Assembly: GCA_018296165.2 (NCBI GenBank)
Contig: JACKQL020000030.1
Coordinates: 186,001-250,000, forward strand
Length of the DNA: 64,000 bases
DNA from: Termitomyces sp. T153
Lineage: Eukaryota > Basidiomycota > Agaricomycetes > Agaricales > Lyophyllaceae
Reading direction: 5' to 3'
Part shown: in pieces, positions 23,086 to 34,324 of the stretch
How positions within the stretch are numbered: the stretch's first letter is position 1
Layout: each line of letters opens with the position of its first letter
Made by a program: the position numbers and the translations under genes
Notes under the pieces: generated by a model
Database searches by the model: none
What the model was told of the DNA's origin: nothing
The model's input: the letters and a program-made list of their open reading frames with translations, nothing else

Positions 23086-23818
23086 TGTCATGACCCCTCT
23101 TTCTTGCAGGAATCCCTTGCCCTACCCTCCCTCCACTGCACCAAACACCCTGACTTCTGTCATCAAATCCCACCATTAGTCCATCAATTCTGCATTGGTG
23201 ACCTTTCCTGTTTAGGCAGAACACTCTGGACTTGCTCTGCAAAACCCTTGGACCCATCTCACACCCACCCAAGATCCTCTGGCAATGCCACTGACCTTGT
23301 CTCAGCCCCACTGCCCTGCTCCAGGTCTTGGAACACCATTCAGCCCTAGAGTATCATCCCTGGTGCTTGCCTCAGACCTCCAGTCCACTCTGAGAACCCT
23401 GGGACCTTTATTATAAGTACCATAGCCCTCATAGTCAGTATTTTAGTCTCAATATTGCCTAAGGCTTCCCATATTTCCTGACCTTAGTTCCCCAGCATTG
23501 TCTGTTTCCTGGCTCTCATCAGTTTCCTGGCACTTCATCTCAACTTAAATCATTAACTATGCTACTCTGAATACAATTTTACTCTGCTCCTAATAAAGCT
23601 CCAGCTCAATTCCTAAGTCCTCTGACCTCACTTTGTCTTTGAACTTAGCACTCTTGCCAACAAGAACTCCTGAATTGTCTATTTGACTCCCATGATTGTC
23701 CATTTGACTCCCATCAAACTCCAACACTCCATAAGTCCCTTGAGTCATTTTTAGTGCTCTGACTAGTGGGTTGCTTGCTCTACAGTGAGAGAGCCCCCTG
23801 GGTAAGCTGGACCTAACA
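23086..23818 (+). repeat. LTR-like sequence, family C (plus orientation)
   Basis: The block starts TGTCATGACCCC and can be read to CTGGACCTAACA, giving TG...CA ends and 733 bp. Flanking pentamers (GTAGT, TAAAA) differ, so it is not a solo LTR with a clean duplication; more likely it is one LTR with a few bases of internal region. A related sequence lies inverted at about 25150-25555. Confidence 0.55.
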
Positions 23819-23867
23819 TAAAACTATTGGCCAACAACCACTATACTAGTCAATCCATACAGCTGCC

Positions 23868-24936
23868 TGTCAGGTTCTGCTGACTATGGGGGCTCAGCTT
23901 AACTGGGCGAGTCCTTACTAGGTGATGTGATGTCCTGCACTTATAACCTAGCATTCCAGGGATAGTTTGGACCTCAGATACTTGTGAGGGGAAGCTAAGG
24001 GGAGCACTCTGAGCAAGTCCAGGGTGGTCTGGGGAAGTCTAAGTCCAAGTATATTAAACATTGGGTTTGGGTGGGCATCAGGTACAAGTCTGTAAGCAAG
24101 TGTATGGATTGTGGGGCAAGTGGAGGCTTTGTGGGTGATGGGAGAAGAGCCAGAGTTTGATGGGTGATCAATCAGGAGTGATGGGTTCTGGTGCTGAGCA
24201 TAGGGCAAGGTCTGGAGTTATTGTAAGAATGTTTGAAGGGCCATAGTGTATGTGTGGAGTTGGTAATAATGTCAGAGTTGAAAGGAACTTAGGATAAACA
24301 AAGATGGACAAGATGAGACAAAGTCAAGATCAGATGGAAGTGAGAAAAGAAATAGATTCAAGACAAAGAATAGAAATAGAGACAAGACTGGGAGACGTAA
24401 CACAGAACAAAACAAGAAACAGTAACCAAGTAAATGCAATATCAAGACAGAGCTAACAGATGCTACTCTATGGCTTATATACTAACTACTAGACCTCCTC
24501 TGGGAGTTGAGGGTGTGGCAGTGGGGCTTGTCAGAGCTGTGCAGGGTTGACAGGTGTTGGGTCTGATTGGATGGCAGGCTGCAGCAATATTCTGATGGGG
24601 ACTGATGGGGATATGGTCTGCCCCAGGGTCATTGGAGAGCTCTGGAGGAGCTGTGTGGGATGTAGGGGTCAGCCAGTGGTGTGTGCCTGGGCCAGGAGAC
24701 ATGTCAGAGAGGCTCAGGGCCTCATGGGGGGGAGGGGGATCTGAGGAGGCCCACAGGGGATGCACTGGGGTTTGCCAGGTGGTCATTGAGGTTTGCCAAA
24801 GAAGCATCAGAGTTAGCTGGGACAGGCACTGTGGGTCAGCAAAGGCTGGGGTGAGTTGGAGGGGTTGTTAGGAGAAGCTCTGGGGAGGCAGGGTGACCTG
24901 GGGGCAGGTCCAGAGGTCTGGGAGTGGGTTGTGACA
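23868..24936 (-). repeat. Solo LTR, family B (1069 bp), TSD CTGCC
   Basis: On the minus strand it begins TGTCACAACCC and ends GAACCTGACA. It is flanked on both sides by CTGCC (23863-23867 and 24937-24941), a perfect 5-bp target duplication. A second solo copy is at 54839-55886. No internal coding region is present, as expected after recombination between the two LTRs of a full element. Confidence 0.92.
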
Positions 24937-25149
24937 CTGCCCCACTCACCCCAACTACAACTCCCCCACTCCAACAATTCCCAATCTCCAACCCCCTTAC
25001 TTAAACCCCAAGAACTTCTTGAACACCACTCCGAGCAATTACTGACTGATGGACCCAAGTTTTCACTAGGACCATCCATCAGTCAGGGGCCTGCTCCTGG
25101 CTGGCACTCTATAGCCTAAGTTGGTCCACTGGCCAGTAATCACTCAGAT

Positions 25150-25555
25150 TGGAATTTGCAAGGCTCCCTCACTGTAGAGCAAGCAACCTGCTACTTGGAG
25201 GACTACAATGACAAAAAAGACCTATGGAGTGTTTGAAGTTTGACAGAAGTTGAATGGATGATCTGGGAGTCCAGAGTTGGCAAGAGTGCTAAGTTCAGAG
25301 ATGAATTGAAGTTGGAGGACTTGGTAATTGAGCTGGAGTTTTGTTAGGAGTCAGGTTCATGATTAACTTGTGTTCACAATAGTGTAGTTAATGAGACAAG
25401 TTGGAAGAAAGTGCTGGGAAAATGATAAGCTGGAAAATGAGTAGTACCAGGAAACTAAAGGCTGGGAAACATGCAGAGGCTTAGGGCAATATCAAGACTA
25501 AGGTACTGACTACAGGGGCTATGGTTCTTATAGCACTGAGAGTATTTCAATTTGT
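25150..25555 (-). repeat. LTR-like sequence, family C, inverted and truncated copy
   Basis: The reverse complement matches parts of 23390-23800, with shared CCATAGCCC, GTTTCCTGG, CTCCAGCTCAATT, CTTAGCACTCTTGCCAAC and TTGCTTGCTCTACAGTGAG. It ends abruptly at about 25555 where CpG-normal DNA begins. With the copy at 23086 it forms a large inverted repeat around the solo LTR B. Confidence 0.6.
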
Positions 25556-26359
25556 TAGTCCATCTCTCGAGCATGGCTTTCTATGAACCACTTGTAGAAT
25601 GCACCAAAGGATCGTGGAGATGGAACATAGTCAGCATAGCCATTGAGGTCATCACATGCACCGTGTGGTACATGTGATGTTAGTAGACCATGAATCAAGC
25701 TCTAGGTATTCAATATCAAGCAGCTCATATCAGTGAATGTGAAAAATGTGGATCATTCCTGAAAATGGGCGTGGTCCTTGCCCTTGCTGGAGTGGAGAGC
25801 ATAACAATGTCACAAGGCGGTCTGTCAGCGCACATTTATATGCAAGATGAAATTTGATATGAGCAGCTAGTGGATAAGGAAGGAAGGATTTTGAGATTTT
25901 CCGTTGACCAGCTTTGATATATTTTTTATCATTCAGCATGTCCACAGTTGTAACTGTATATGTTATCCTCCAAATTAATTGCTTTTTGATAACCACAAGG
26001 TCAGCCTGACAGATAAAGATAGACAGGGCTTCCATTTGCATTCTTGTGTGATGAACTCGTGCACATGCAGGACAATGAGCCATACAAAATACCAAGGTTT
26101 GTAGAACATCAAAGGTGAGTGAGAGCTGGAAAATTGATTTAAAGAGCAAAAAATGGCGCCTTCTTGTACATCATGAATTGTCCTATGCCATAACAAAAGG
26201 GCTGGTGAGATGAATTATCTGTCATCTCCTTCCAGAGGCACAGACATCATTACACATCTCACTAGGCCAAGTAGGAAGTGTTTGCCTCGACTGTTTCAAA
26301 TCATGTCTAGCACCATGTCTACCTCCATCCAAATGGGAAAAGTTGAGGATGACATGGGG

Positions 26360-26439
26360 ATAGCATCTTCATCATCCGTAAGAGGCTGAAATTCATCCGA
26401 TAGCATCTTCATCATCCGTAAGAGGCTGAAATTCATCCG
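26360..26439. repeat. Tandem 40-bp duplication
   Basis: Two identical 40-bp units (26360-26399, 26400-26439) begin ATAGCATCTTCATCATCCGT. Forty is not a multiple of three, so it shifts the minus-strand reading frame that runs through both units. Confidence 0.95.
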
Positions 26440-26956
26440 ATTAATCATAATGACTGTACTCAACAATATCCTCAAAACTATCATCAAGAGTTTTCGAGAT
26501 TCTCTGCCTCATAGTCGAAATCACATGCGAGCTCATCATTCGGAGGTTCCTCATTGGGGGCATCAGCTTCCTCATTGCTATGGGACATGAATGGTAAGTG
26601 TCCAGAAGTTAAAAATCTGTTGAAGGTGTTGGCCATAATCTGAGATGGGTCACATGTACTTGCTGTTGCATCGAAAGTAGGCATGTTTAGACATCCTTAC
26701 ATTAGTTCGGCGGGCAGTGCAGGTGGTACTGAAGATAAGAATGTCGAATCTGTGAGATTAATATGACAATTACTCAAATTGGCCAGTGTGTTCCATGTTG
26801 AAAATCGTACCATTGTCAACGACTGCCCTCTATGTGTTGAGATCAGCTAGTACTGTTGTCCAATAGCTCCAATGTATCTGCGGGCTGTGAATATCACACT
26901 TTTTGTCATGCTCTAGACATTGAACTGACCCATATATGATGAAGAATCATTGAAAA

Positions 26957-27256
26957 ATCCCCAAGTATCACCTTATGTATTGTCTCCAGAATGTTTTTCA
27001 GAGTTTGAATTATTTTTAAACAGAACCTTTACGAAATGATACATATTTTTACATGGCGTACGTGTTTGGCTCGGGAAATGTGGCTTCGTTCTCACGTCTC
27101 AAGGGCGCGGGTCATCTGGTACAATTGATCTGGCTTACTGGATCAAGTATCATCTTATGTATTGTCTCCAGAATATTTTTCATAGCTTGAATTATTATTT
27201 AAGCCAAACCTTTAGAAGATGACACATCTTGTTTTCGTGGCGTACATGTTTTGCTT
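26957..27256. repeat. Imperfect direct repeat, units of about 115 bp
   Basis: Bases about 26957-27075 and 27143-27256 share CTTATGTATTGTCTCCAGAAT, TTGAATTATT, AACCTTTA and GGCGTAC in the same order. The cause is unknown. Confidence 0.75.
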
Positions 27257-27683
27257 TGTCGATGACGAAGCGAGACTACATAACCGTTTCAACTGATCCT
27301 TGAAAATCTTTCTTAAGGCTTGTCTTTGCTTGGCACTCTATTTGCACTGTCGATTCTGCGGCATCCATGACGTGCCGTGCCGTGGAGAAGCAAGTAACTC
27401 CCAGGTCGTATGAAAAGAATAGAAGGATATACAATGCAAAATCAGAAGGAATGCGTTCTCTAGCCTCGGGGAGTGATGCTTATACTCAGAAAACTCGAAG
27501 CTCCTCGTTCATGAGGTCTACTTTCAGATGCTGAAATTGGGTAGGAAGTCATCAATGCACATGCGGTGATCATATACAGATGGTGTCATTTGATCAGTCC
27601 TGGGAAGGCCAATAGGCAGCTGACTTCATATCCAAGTGGGATAAAAGATACCACAGATCTCCCTTTCTTTTCTACGCACGCAT

Positions 27684-28957
27684 ATGGCTACTAAAGGTGT
27701 TGCCCTTGTGACAGGAGCTGGTAGGTATTCCTACCATTCACGACCCAAGAAGATGAACCAACACAGAGTTCAGGCCGAGGAATCGGACGTGCAATTGCGC
27801 TGCGATTGGCGGATGACGGATTCGATGTAGCCGTAAATGATATATCAGCTACTGATCTCGAGGCGCTGGTTGAGGAGATCAAATCTAAGCAAAGAAAGTG
27901 CTCGTTCTATGTGGCAGATGTATCTATTGAGGAACAAGTAAAAAGCTTGATCAGGAACGTCGTGGAATGTCATGGGAGCCTTGATGTGGTATGTTCCCCA
28001 ATAATACCCTAGATTAGACGACTCAGCAACTTCACAGATGGTCGCAAATGCTGGGATTGCAGTATGGAAGCCGTTCCTGGAAAGTGAGTGATTTGAGTAT
28101 GGAAAACCTCCCACCCACGAAAGTATTCTTTCAGCCACTGAAGCCGATTGGGACAAACTCCATGCTGTTAATGTCAAAGGGACATTCTTCTGTTATAAGC
28201 ATGCAGGAGCCCAGATGATTGCTCAGGGTCACGGTGGAAGAATAATCGGTGCTTCATCGCTAGCGGGAAAACGAGGTAAATCTGTTACAGTTTGCGACCT
28301 AGATACGCCTACTCGACCAATCATAGGCACTCCGATTATGGCTGCTTATTCTGCAACTAAATTTGCGATTAGGAGCCTGACTCAAAGTGCAGGTAAGCTT
28401 CAAACTTTCAATGCCGAGATGACGAGATGTCCAATCAACCTCCAACGTCTGGAAGCGATGGCATTCGGTCCACATAGAATTACAGTCAACGCCTACGCAC
28501 CCGGACCCATCGAGACACCCATGCGTATGCATATGTTCCTACTGTCCAGATCTCCCAAGCCTCACGATTTCACATGTAGTCCAGTATCTGGATAGCGAAA
28601 ACGCAGCGCTCACCCAGGGTAAAACAGGTGACTTGTTGGGAATTGTAAATTCAGAGTCATAACACCATTATCGATGAACTCATTGGCATTTGGCAGCTCC
28701 GCCAGAGATCTCCACTGGGAATTAATGGGAGTCCTGCAGACATAGCAAGCCTGGTGTCATATCTTGTATCGAAAGAAGCAGGTTTCGTCACAGGTTAGTG
28801 TACTCTACTCCACGTGGATCAAGCTGAAGGGGTGATCTATGGAACTTATTACTAGGTCAAAGCGTAAGTAACCTGTCGATGTTCTTCCGTGTTTGTGAAA
28901 AAATTATGGTAATAAAACTGGCAGGTATCCTGTAATGGAGGGATATTCTTTGATTGA
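27684..28957 (+). CDS. Short-chain dehydrogenase/reductase (acetoin/diacetyl reductase-like)
   Basis: A classical SDR of 258 residues, probably cytosolic and NAD(H)-dependent. Ten exons: 27684-27720, 27774-27988, 28038-28083, 28135-28275, 28327-28392, 28456-28524, 28580-28644, 28697-28793, 28856-28863 and 28925-28957. It shows the Rossmann motif TGAGRGIG, an Asp at the end of strand 2 (VNDIS) that favours NAD, the NANAG-type motif VANAGIAVW, catalytic Ser in GASSLAG and YSATK. The block AYAPGPIETPM and the end QSVSCNGGIFFD are usual in fungal acetoin/2,3-butanediol dehydrogenase relatives. Exon 9 is only 8 nt. All junctions keep frame, so the gene looks intact. The substrate is inferred from family resemblance only. 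Confidence 0.9.
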
Positions 28958-29418
28958 AAGTCAGAAGGAGATCAGAAGGACGAGGTACTATCATCGGATT
29001 AGGGAGAAATGGTTCATCTCGCCACCCATCGCGGTAATAGATTTCGAGCTGGAAAGCCTTGAAATCAGACGTGTGCACACTCTATTGAGATGTACGACTT
29101 TGAGTCTGAGCTCAAAGCTTTCGCTTAGATCCGAAATATTTACTTATCTGATATCCGAATCATAACAGTCATAAGTTCCCCATAGTCAAGGCGAAACTAT
29201 CACCAGGAAAGGCCCGGAACAAAGCTTACGTACCAATTTACATTACCTTATAACTACTATACGTAGCTGTACGACTACAGCTAGCCCATTAGCCCAGTCT
29301 GTGGCTTGCGGGCGTAAAACAGAGATCCATTCATCCATCCATCCCCATAGTCAAGGGTGGCCTTTGTACTCTGGAAGCCCATCCATCCACTGGACGAACC
29401 AACCATCCTTAAATACTG
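28958..29418. other. Intergenic region, no gene seen
   Basis: CpG-normal DNA after the dehydrogenase gene. It contains only short open frames and two copies of CCATCCATCCATC-type simple sequence near 29330-29390. Confidence 0.4.
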
Positions 29419-29974
29419 ATGCATATCATGCGATCTTTGTTGCACTTTTTTCAGAATACTGAGTCTGATACCGAGGAATCAAACACGATCGATTCGGAAG
29501 ACGAAGTTGAACTGGCCCAAAATCAGTCGAATCTTACAGAGGAAAATTTTTCCACAGTGCGAGCCCTTTTCTTTCACTTTGTTCCTCCAGAACTTGCAAA
29601 AGCCATCCTTGATGCTGCACAATACTGGCCCTGTATCTCAGCATAGAACATACTGAGGTGCTTGCCGAGGTCGCGGACGAGAATAATGCTGCAGCATATT
29701 ACCTCGTAACACCAGTTATTCCGACCAAGCATCGACGGAATGAGGGGAAAGAGTGACGGTCTGCTGGTTTGGCATTGAACGATATCATCAGACAAGCTAC
29801 CTCCACCTTTAATTTCGGATCTATTCTGGACGATGCATGGTCTTCGTCGTGTGGAATTCCATTGCTTCAATCCTTGCTACCTTTTGATATCACAAAGACA
29901 CGAGATGCAGCTGTACAAGTCATAGAACCAACTATAATTTGTAGAACTTCTTATCATTTTGACACTGTTTTCTA
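29419..29974 (+). pseudogene. Remnant of a small fungal gene (EYWP-type motif protein)
   Basis: The frame from 29419 has an acidic segment, then FHFVPPELAKAILDAAQYWPCIS. In another frame the text continues EHTEVLAEVADENNAAAYYLVTPVIP. The order PPE.A..ILD.A.YWP followed by YLVTPPIP recalls an uncharacterised Agaricomycete protein family, but that is from memory. A frame change near 29645 and a stop at about 29755 suggest a broken copy, unless an unrecognised intron lies between. Confidence 0.35.
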
Positions 29975-30835
29975 GTTCTGAGCAGTGTTATATCACACTA
30001 CGATCCTATCAATAATAGGCTTATATCAAAACGACAATTAACGTAGAATACTATCCCCTATGTAAAATGAGTATTACGGCGCACTCTGCACTGTCGCATC
30101 AAGTCATACAACACATAGGGTCAAATCTATAGCGGGACAACTTTTGTCTCAAATCTTCTTCGCCTTCTGAGCTTCTCCCATCATATGCTTCTCGTTTACA
30201 GCAACGACGTGGTATCCCACCGCAGTGACCATCGCCAATACGCCAAGCGTGTTCGCTAATGAGAACAATGTTTCGTGTGAGATCATGGTCGATGGTGCTA
30301 AAAGCTAAAATGCTGGTCATGAATATTCGCTTTGATCATTGTAGTTGTAGTTACTACCGTGTGCAAGGGGCCCGAGAGTAATCCAAAGTTTGCAGAGGCG
30401 AGATACTTGAATTGATCGCAATTCGCAGCCTCGTTGATTTGATCAATGTGCCACGTGTACAGTTACTTTCTTGCTAGCTTAGAGATTTGCCCGAAACATG
30501 TTCGATCCTTGAGACATCCGAGTCGTCATGATGAAGCCTGGAGAGCTCTCCAGACCTTGACCGGATCATCTCGATGCCTCTGCACTCTGAATGACTCGGA
30601 GTGAGTGGAAGCTTCGCCCGCAGTTCTTTGTAATGGTCACCCACAATCCATCGAGTCAACGAGCACACTGCCCAATGGACGTATGCACCTTGGAGAATGA
30701 ATAAATGACTGTTTCAGGCACTTCTTGAGCTTCTCGGGTATCGACGGGTGATTTCTGTTGGTACGCACAGCCTTTGTTCGTCTATATATGGATGTCGACT
30801 ATAGCTATGAATCGACATCTCCACCAAGTTTCCAA
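29975..30835. other. Intergenic region
   Basis: No convincing coding sequence was found on either strand. A TATA-like TCTATATATGG (30781-30791) lies just upstream of the dioxygenase start and may be its core promoter. Confidence 0.4.
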
Positions 30836-31630
30836 ATGACAAAGAAACCCAGCGTACTAGGCCACCAGCCGCCTGTCGCCTCTTCTGTCGACATTTCCGA
30901 CTCCATCATCGCGACCGATTTCCCCGGCACATTCATCAAAGTCATCGACAACGTTTTCACCCCAGCCGAATGCGCTGCGCTGATAGCGTGCGCCGAAGCT
31001 TCAGCGGCGTGGCGCACCGCCCTCATCCAGACGCCCCGCGGCGAGCGTGTCGACGAGGAGGTGAGAAACAACGATCGCATCCTACTTTTCGACAAGGAGC
31101 TCGCTCGTGAGCTCACACAGCGGCTGCTCCCGCACGTCCAGGAACTCGCCGAGATCGGGCCAGGCTCGACGTGGGAGCATATAGTCGGTCTTCCAGGTTT
31201 TGTGACCAAGACGTGGAAGCTTCTTGGGTATGTGGCTAAATTATTTTGCCTCCTTGTGGTCGTCTCATCGTTGAACAGAGTCAACGAACGACTCAGCTTC
31301 CTTCGATATGGTCCAGGCCACTATTTCAGACCACACTACGACGGACAGCTCCAGTTGCCTGATGGCCGACGGTCGTGGGTCACGGTCCAGATATACCTCA
31401 ACGACGACGACCTGTCTGGCGGCGCGACCCGCATTTTCGGCAAGGCAGGCGAAGACGGCGAATTCTACGACGTCGAGCCCAAAGTGGGGAGGGTTCTAAT
31501 ATTTGAGCAGAAGCCGTTTGTACACAGTGGGGAAGAGGTTGTACGAGGGATGAAGTACACGATGAGAAGCGACTTTTTGTTCGAGGGCGTACGATGGCCT
31601 GGGCTTGTCAAGCTCTTTACAAAGTCCTAA
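30836..31630 (+). CDS. 2-oxoglutarate/Fe(II) dioxygenase, prolyl 4-hydroxylase-like
   Basis: Two exons (30836-31227, 31279-31630) encode 247 residues. The C-terminal half is a double-stranded beta-helix oxygenase: RLSFLRYGPGHYFRPHYDG gives the iron ligands His and Asp (HYD), FVHSGEEV gives the second His, and MKYTMRSDFLF gives the Arg that binds 2-oxoglutarate. It is expected to hydroxylate a protein or small substrate using O2, Fe(II) and 2-oxoglutarate. No signal peptide or membrane segment is seen, so it is probably cytosolic or nuclear. An in-frame upstream ATG at 30788 exists, but it overlaps the TATA-like sequence, so the ATG at 30836 (MTKKPSVLG) was chosen. All active-site residues are present. 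Confidence 0.92.
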   Translation: MTKKPSVLGHQPPVASSVDISDSIIATDFPGTFIKVIDNVFTPAECAALIACAEASAAWRTALIQTPRGERVDEEVRNNDRILLFDKELARELTQRLLPHVQELAEIGPGSTWEHIVGLPGFVTKTWKLLGYVAKLFCLLVVVSSLNRVNERLSFLRYGPGHYFRPHYDGQLQLPDGRRSWVTVQIYLNDDDLSGGATRIFGKAGEDGEFYDVEPKVGRVLIFEQKPFVHSGEEVVRGMKYTMRSDFLFEGVRWPGLVKLFTKS

Positions 31631-32456
31631 TACAAGGCGCTTGTCTTATGACTCGTGTTGATGAATCAGACGTTTCAACCTAATGATCAGTCTTTGATCT
31701 TCCCCTGGTGCGCCATGAGACCTGGTGTTGTGTCCTTCCAATTTTGATCGCACACAGCTATGCCATTGACCCCCAAGAAGCGGTAACCCATTTCCAGCTC
31801 TCAATATCCGATCCCCATTACTGTAGCCAACATAAGGATCCGTCCATTCCTTCGATTTGCTCGGACAAGCCTTCAAGTTCTTCGGAAATACTACCATGAC
31901 TTCGCCTCTGCCGCCGTCCGTTCTTCACCCCGACCGTCGCCACGGCAAGAATACTTGAGATTTGTTTTTTTTGGAGTGATTGTTGCGGCTGACTAGTTGA
32001 GCAGCTGACAGTGATGGACAAACCTATTAGTGGTAATATGCCCGATACCCTGCCGAAGACAAGGTGTCATGCATGTCATGACTTGTGACGAATAATCAAA
32101 CGTTTCAACTTAGCCTTCTCTAGCCAGCGATGAGCGATGCTCCACATTGTCGTCTGACACATATTCTTATACTTTGATATCACTTCCTTCCCACTTTCGA
32201 CTCTCGCCGCCTAAGTTGCACCAATCTCCTGGCTCTCAATTCCATGCTGTACTGCGTCCACCAACCCTGTAAGTCTATCGCTATTGCTATTTATACAGGC
32301 CATCGCAATTCGCTCTTCACGAAAAATACATACAGATCAAGGATCTATCGTTTACTCTCGGGATTATCCTTGAATGCATGCATCTATGCATACTAATAGG
32401 ATTGATCATGGCCCCGCCTTGTTCCCATTCTCTTGTTCTTCTGCCTTAGAGTTTCC
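31631..32456. other. Intergenic region
   Basis: Between two genes on the same strand. No gene was recognised; the T/C-rich stretch at about 32160-32250 is likely part of the next gene's promoter. Confidence 0.4.
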
Positions 32457-34324
32457 ATGTCTCAACCCTCCTCAGAAATCACCGATGCCCAAATCACAAT
32501 CGCGTGAGTAACGACTACCTATTCCCCTCCCCATTCAATGCCAAAAGTCCCAGTGATATCAAGTTCGAATCCTAACTAACACCTTCGACTAGCGGCATCC
32601 TCGCGTTTGCGTGTACAATACCCGGAACAATTATCAGCGGCCTCGTTCTGACAGCATATGGCGTAGCGGCTCTCTCCCCCATCGCCAGAAAATGTTTCGA
32701 CCGAGTGAGTTTTCGGCTCTTGGTCTATGCGCTGATCTCAAAGTTAGTCCAATTGTTCATGCTTTCTTCTTGTGGCTCTTACCTGTTACTTGATGCTGAT
32801 ATTCACAGTGTTCTCTTTGGCATAGCATATGCAGCTACACCAACAAGTCCGGGTGTGGGATGTAACGTCGGAGCCTTTTTCGTTAACGTGCGCCGTATCT
32901 CCCTCCATGTTAATTAACTGGGCTCCAGCTTGTATACAACAATTCCCCAGCTAACCCTAATGTTCGCCACATATTTCACGACGTGCATCGCTGTCAACCT
33001 CTTGTCAGTAAACAATTCCAAATCTTAGAAGATTTCTCTACAATTGATGCGCTTGTGTGTTCTCTGGCAGGCTCGTCTTGGCGTACGGCTGCGATGGTAA
33101 TAGGTTGGAGAAGTATTACTTGATCGTGACGACCATTCTCAGTCTCGCGTTGAACGTACCGACGATGGCACTGGGTCAATTCGGGTGAGCTCATTACTGA
33201 GCACTTGCACCTCGTGTCGGACTTGCATGCTGATGTTAAGCGGGTGCTCCATAGGTGGAACGACACGAGTGATACATGCTGGTATGGTAATGCGAGCCCG
33301 GAACTTCGTCTGCGCTGGATCATCGCTACTCAATCGTTTTGGATATCTCTTGCCGTTGCCATAGAAGCCATCTGCTCATTTTATGTCATATTCTGGCTGT
33401 TTCGCGTTTCGGTGAGCTGCTTCAAGTCATGTTTATGTCTATCGAATAGACAATTGATCTGGGATTCAGCGGCAACTCAGCTTTTGGATGTCTTTCTCTG
33501 GCAGGTCAACCTCGGAACGGATGACCAACTCGTTGAATGACCGCGGTGTATCGCTGTTGACCCGGGATCCTCGATACAGGTTAATCATACTCCGCATCGG
33601 CAAGTAGTATTCTTGTTCCTATTCGATTCTGTATATTTTTTGCGAGTCTTACCGCCTCCGAAGCTCTCTACCCGATCGTCTCACTCTTCATGAACTTCTC
33701 AACGGTGATTTTGGACCTCAATATGAGCATAGTCGGCGTCAACACCCAACTGGTAAGGCTGCTTTCTTTCACTGATGAGTTACTGTTTGTCAGGCTCACA
33801 CTACAGTTACTTCTCAGGACTTCAGGTTGCTTGTTCTTGGTACGTAACTATTCAAAGCGTTAAACCATCCGAAATCGAAATCTTAAACGGTCATGGTACA
33901 GATCTCGTCATGTACGGACTACGTACACTCGCCTATGGAGTTCTCGCTGCTGGTGATCCTGTGCGTACATATATCACATATAGCTATATGCTAAGGCCAC
34001 CTTTAGTCATTCGTAGCCGCTGTTCGGGAGATACGCAGTTCAAGAAAATCAGCTGCTGCAATTAATGATAAACGCACAGTCACAAATCTTTACTTTGCGT
34101 CTGCGTCTACGACTAGTACGGGAACAGGGACACCGGTGGAGAGTGTGGTTAGCACCAGCACGCGCCCGCACAAAGTCAGCGCCAACGCCAAAGAAGACAC
34201 TTCTGAGATGAAGGAATCGGCTGGTGTCGAGCAGGGCACGAACGAGTGCTGGACAAGTGATATAGAAGGCCCCGGTGTCCAGGAGTCGCAAGAAGACATT
34301 AAGAAAATTGTACGTCAGTTGTAA
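32457..34324 (+). CDS. Seven-helix membrane protein, fungal GPCR-like
   Basis: Eleven exons fit: 32457-32503, 32593-32742, 32809-32887, 32951-33003, 33071-33184, 33255-33411, 33470-33599, 33664-33752, 33818-33839, 33902-33960 and 34007-34324 (405 residues). Hydrophobic segments follow the order expected of a receptor: ILAFACTIPGTIISGLVLTA, LLVYALISNVLFGIAYAAT, LTLMFATYFTTCIAVNLLLV, LIVTTILSLALNVPTMALG, WIIATQSFWISLAVAIEAIC, LIILRIALYPIVSLFMNF and LVMYGLRTLAYGVLAAGD. A Ser/Thr-rich cytoplasmic tail follows. A conserved-looking Cys lies in the second extracellular part (DTCWYGN). This fits the Git3/cAMP-receptor-like group of fungal GPCRs; ligand unknown. Intron 7 (33600-33663) needs a GC donor (GCAAGT). 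A further exon after a possible donor at 34313 cannot be excluded. Confidence 0.82.

Larger units (their letters stand above)
25556..27683. other. CpG-normal region with gene-like but unrecognised remnants
   Basis: Minus-strand frames at 26684-26484 (acidic, EEADAPNEEPPNDELACDFD), 26487-26296 and 26149-25730 (Cys/His pattern HCPACARVHH) could be parts of one decayed gene or transposase. I cannot assign them. A 40-bp tandem duplication breaks the frame between the first two, and a direct repeat lies at 26957-27256. Confidence 0.35.

Noticed and set aside
24475..25119. Several GC-rich open frames on both strands (about 85-110 codons)
   Set aside because: They lie across the end of solo LTR B and LTR C sequence; low-complexity Pro/Ser/Gly text without motif.
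28619..28696. GT donor at 28619 in the SDR gene
   Set aside because: Leads to a stop before the SPLGINGSPADIA motif; the donor at 28645 keeps the frame and the family text.
30805..31284. 159-codon minus-strand frame opposite the dioxygenase
   Set aside because: Antisense shadow; the plus strand has all active-site motifs and a clean intron.
33580..33648. Alternative GT-AG intron in the receptor-like gene
   Set aside because: Keeps frame but removes the helix text RLIILRI; the GC-AG option gives a continuous family-like membrane segment. Kept as the test alternative.
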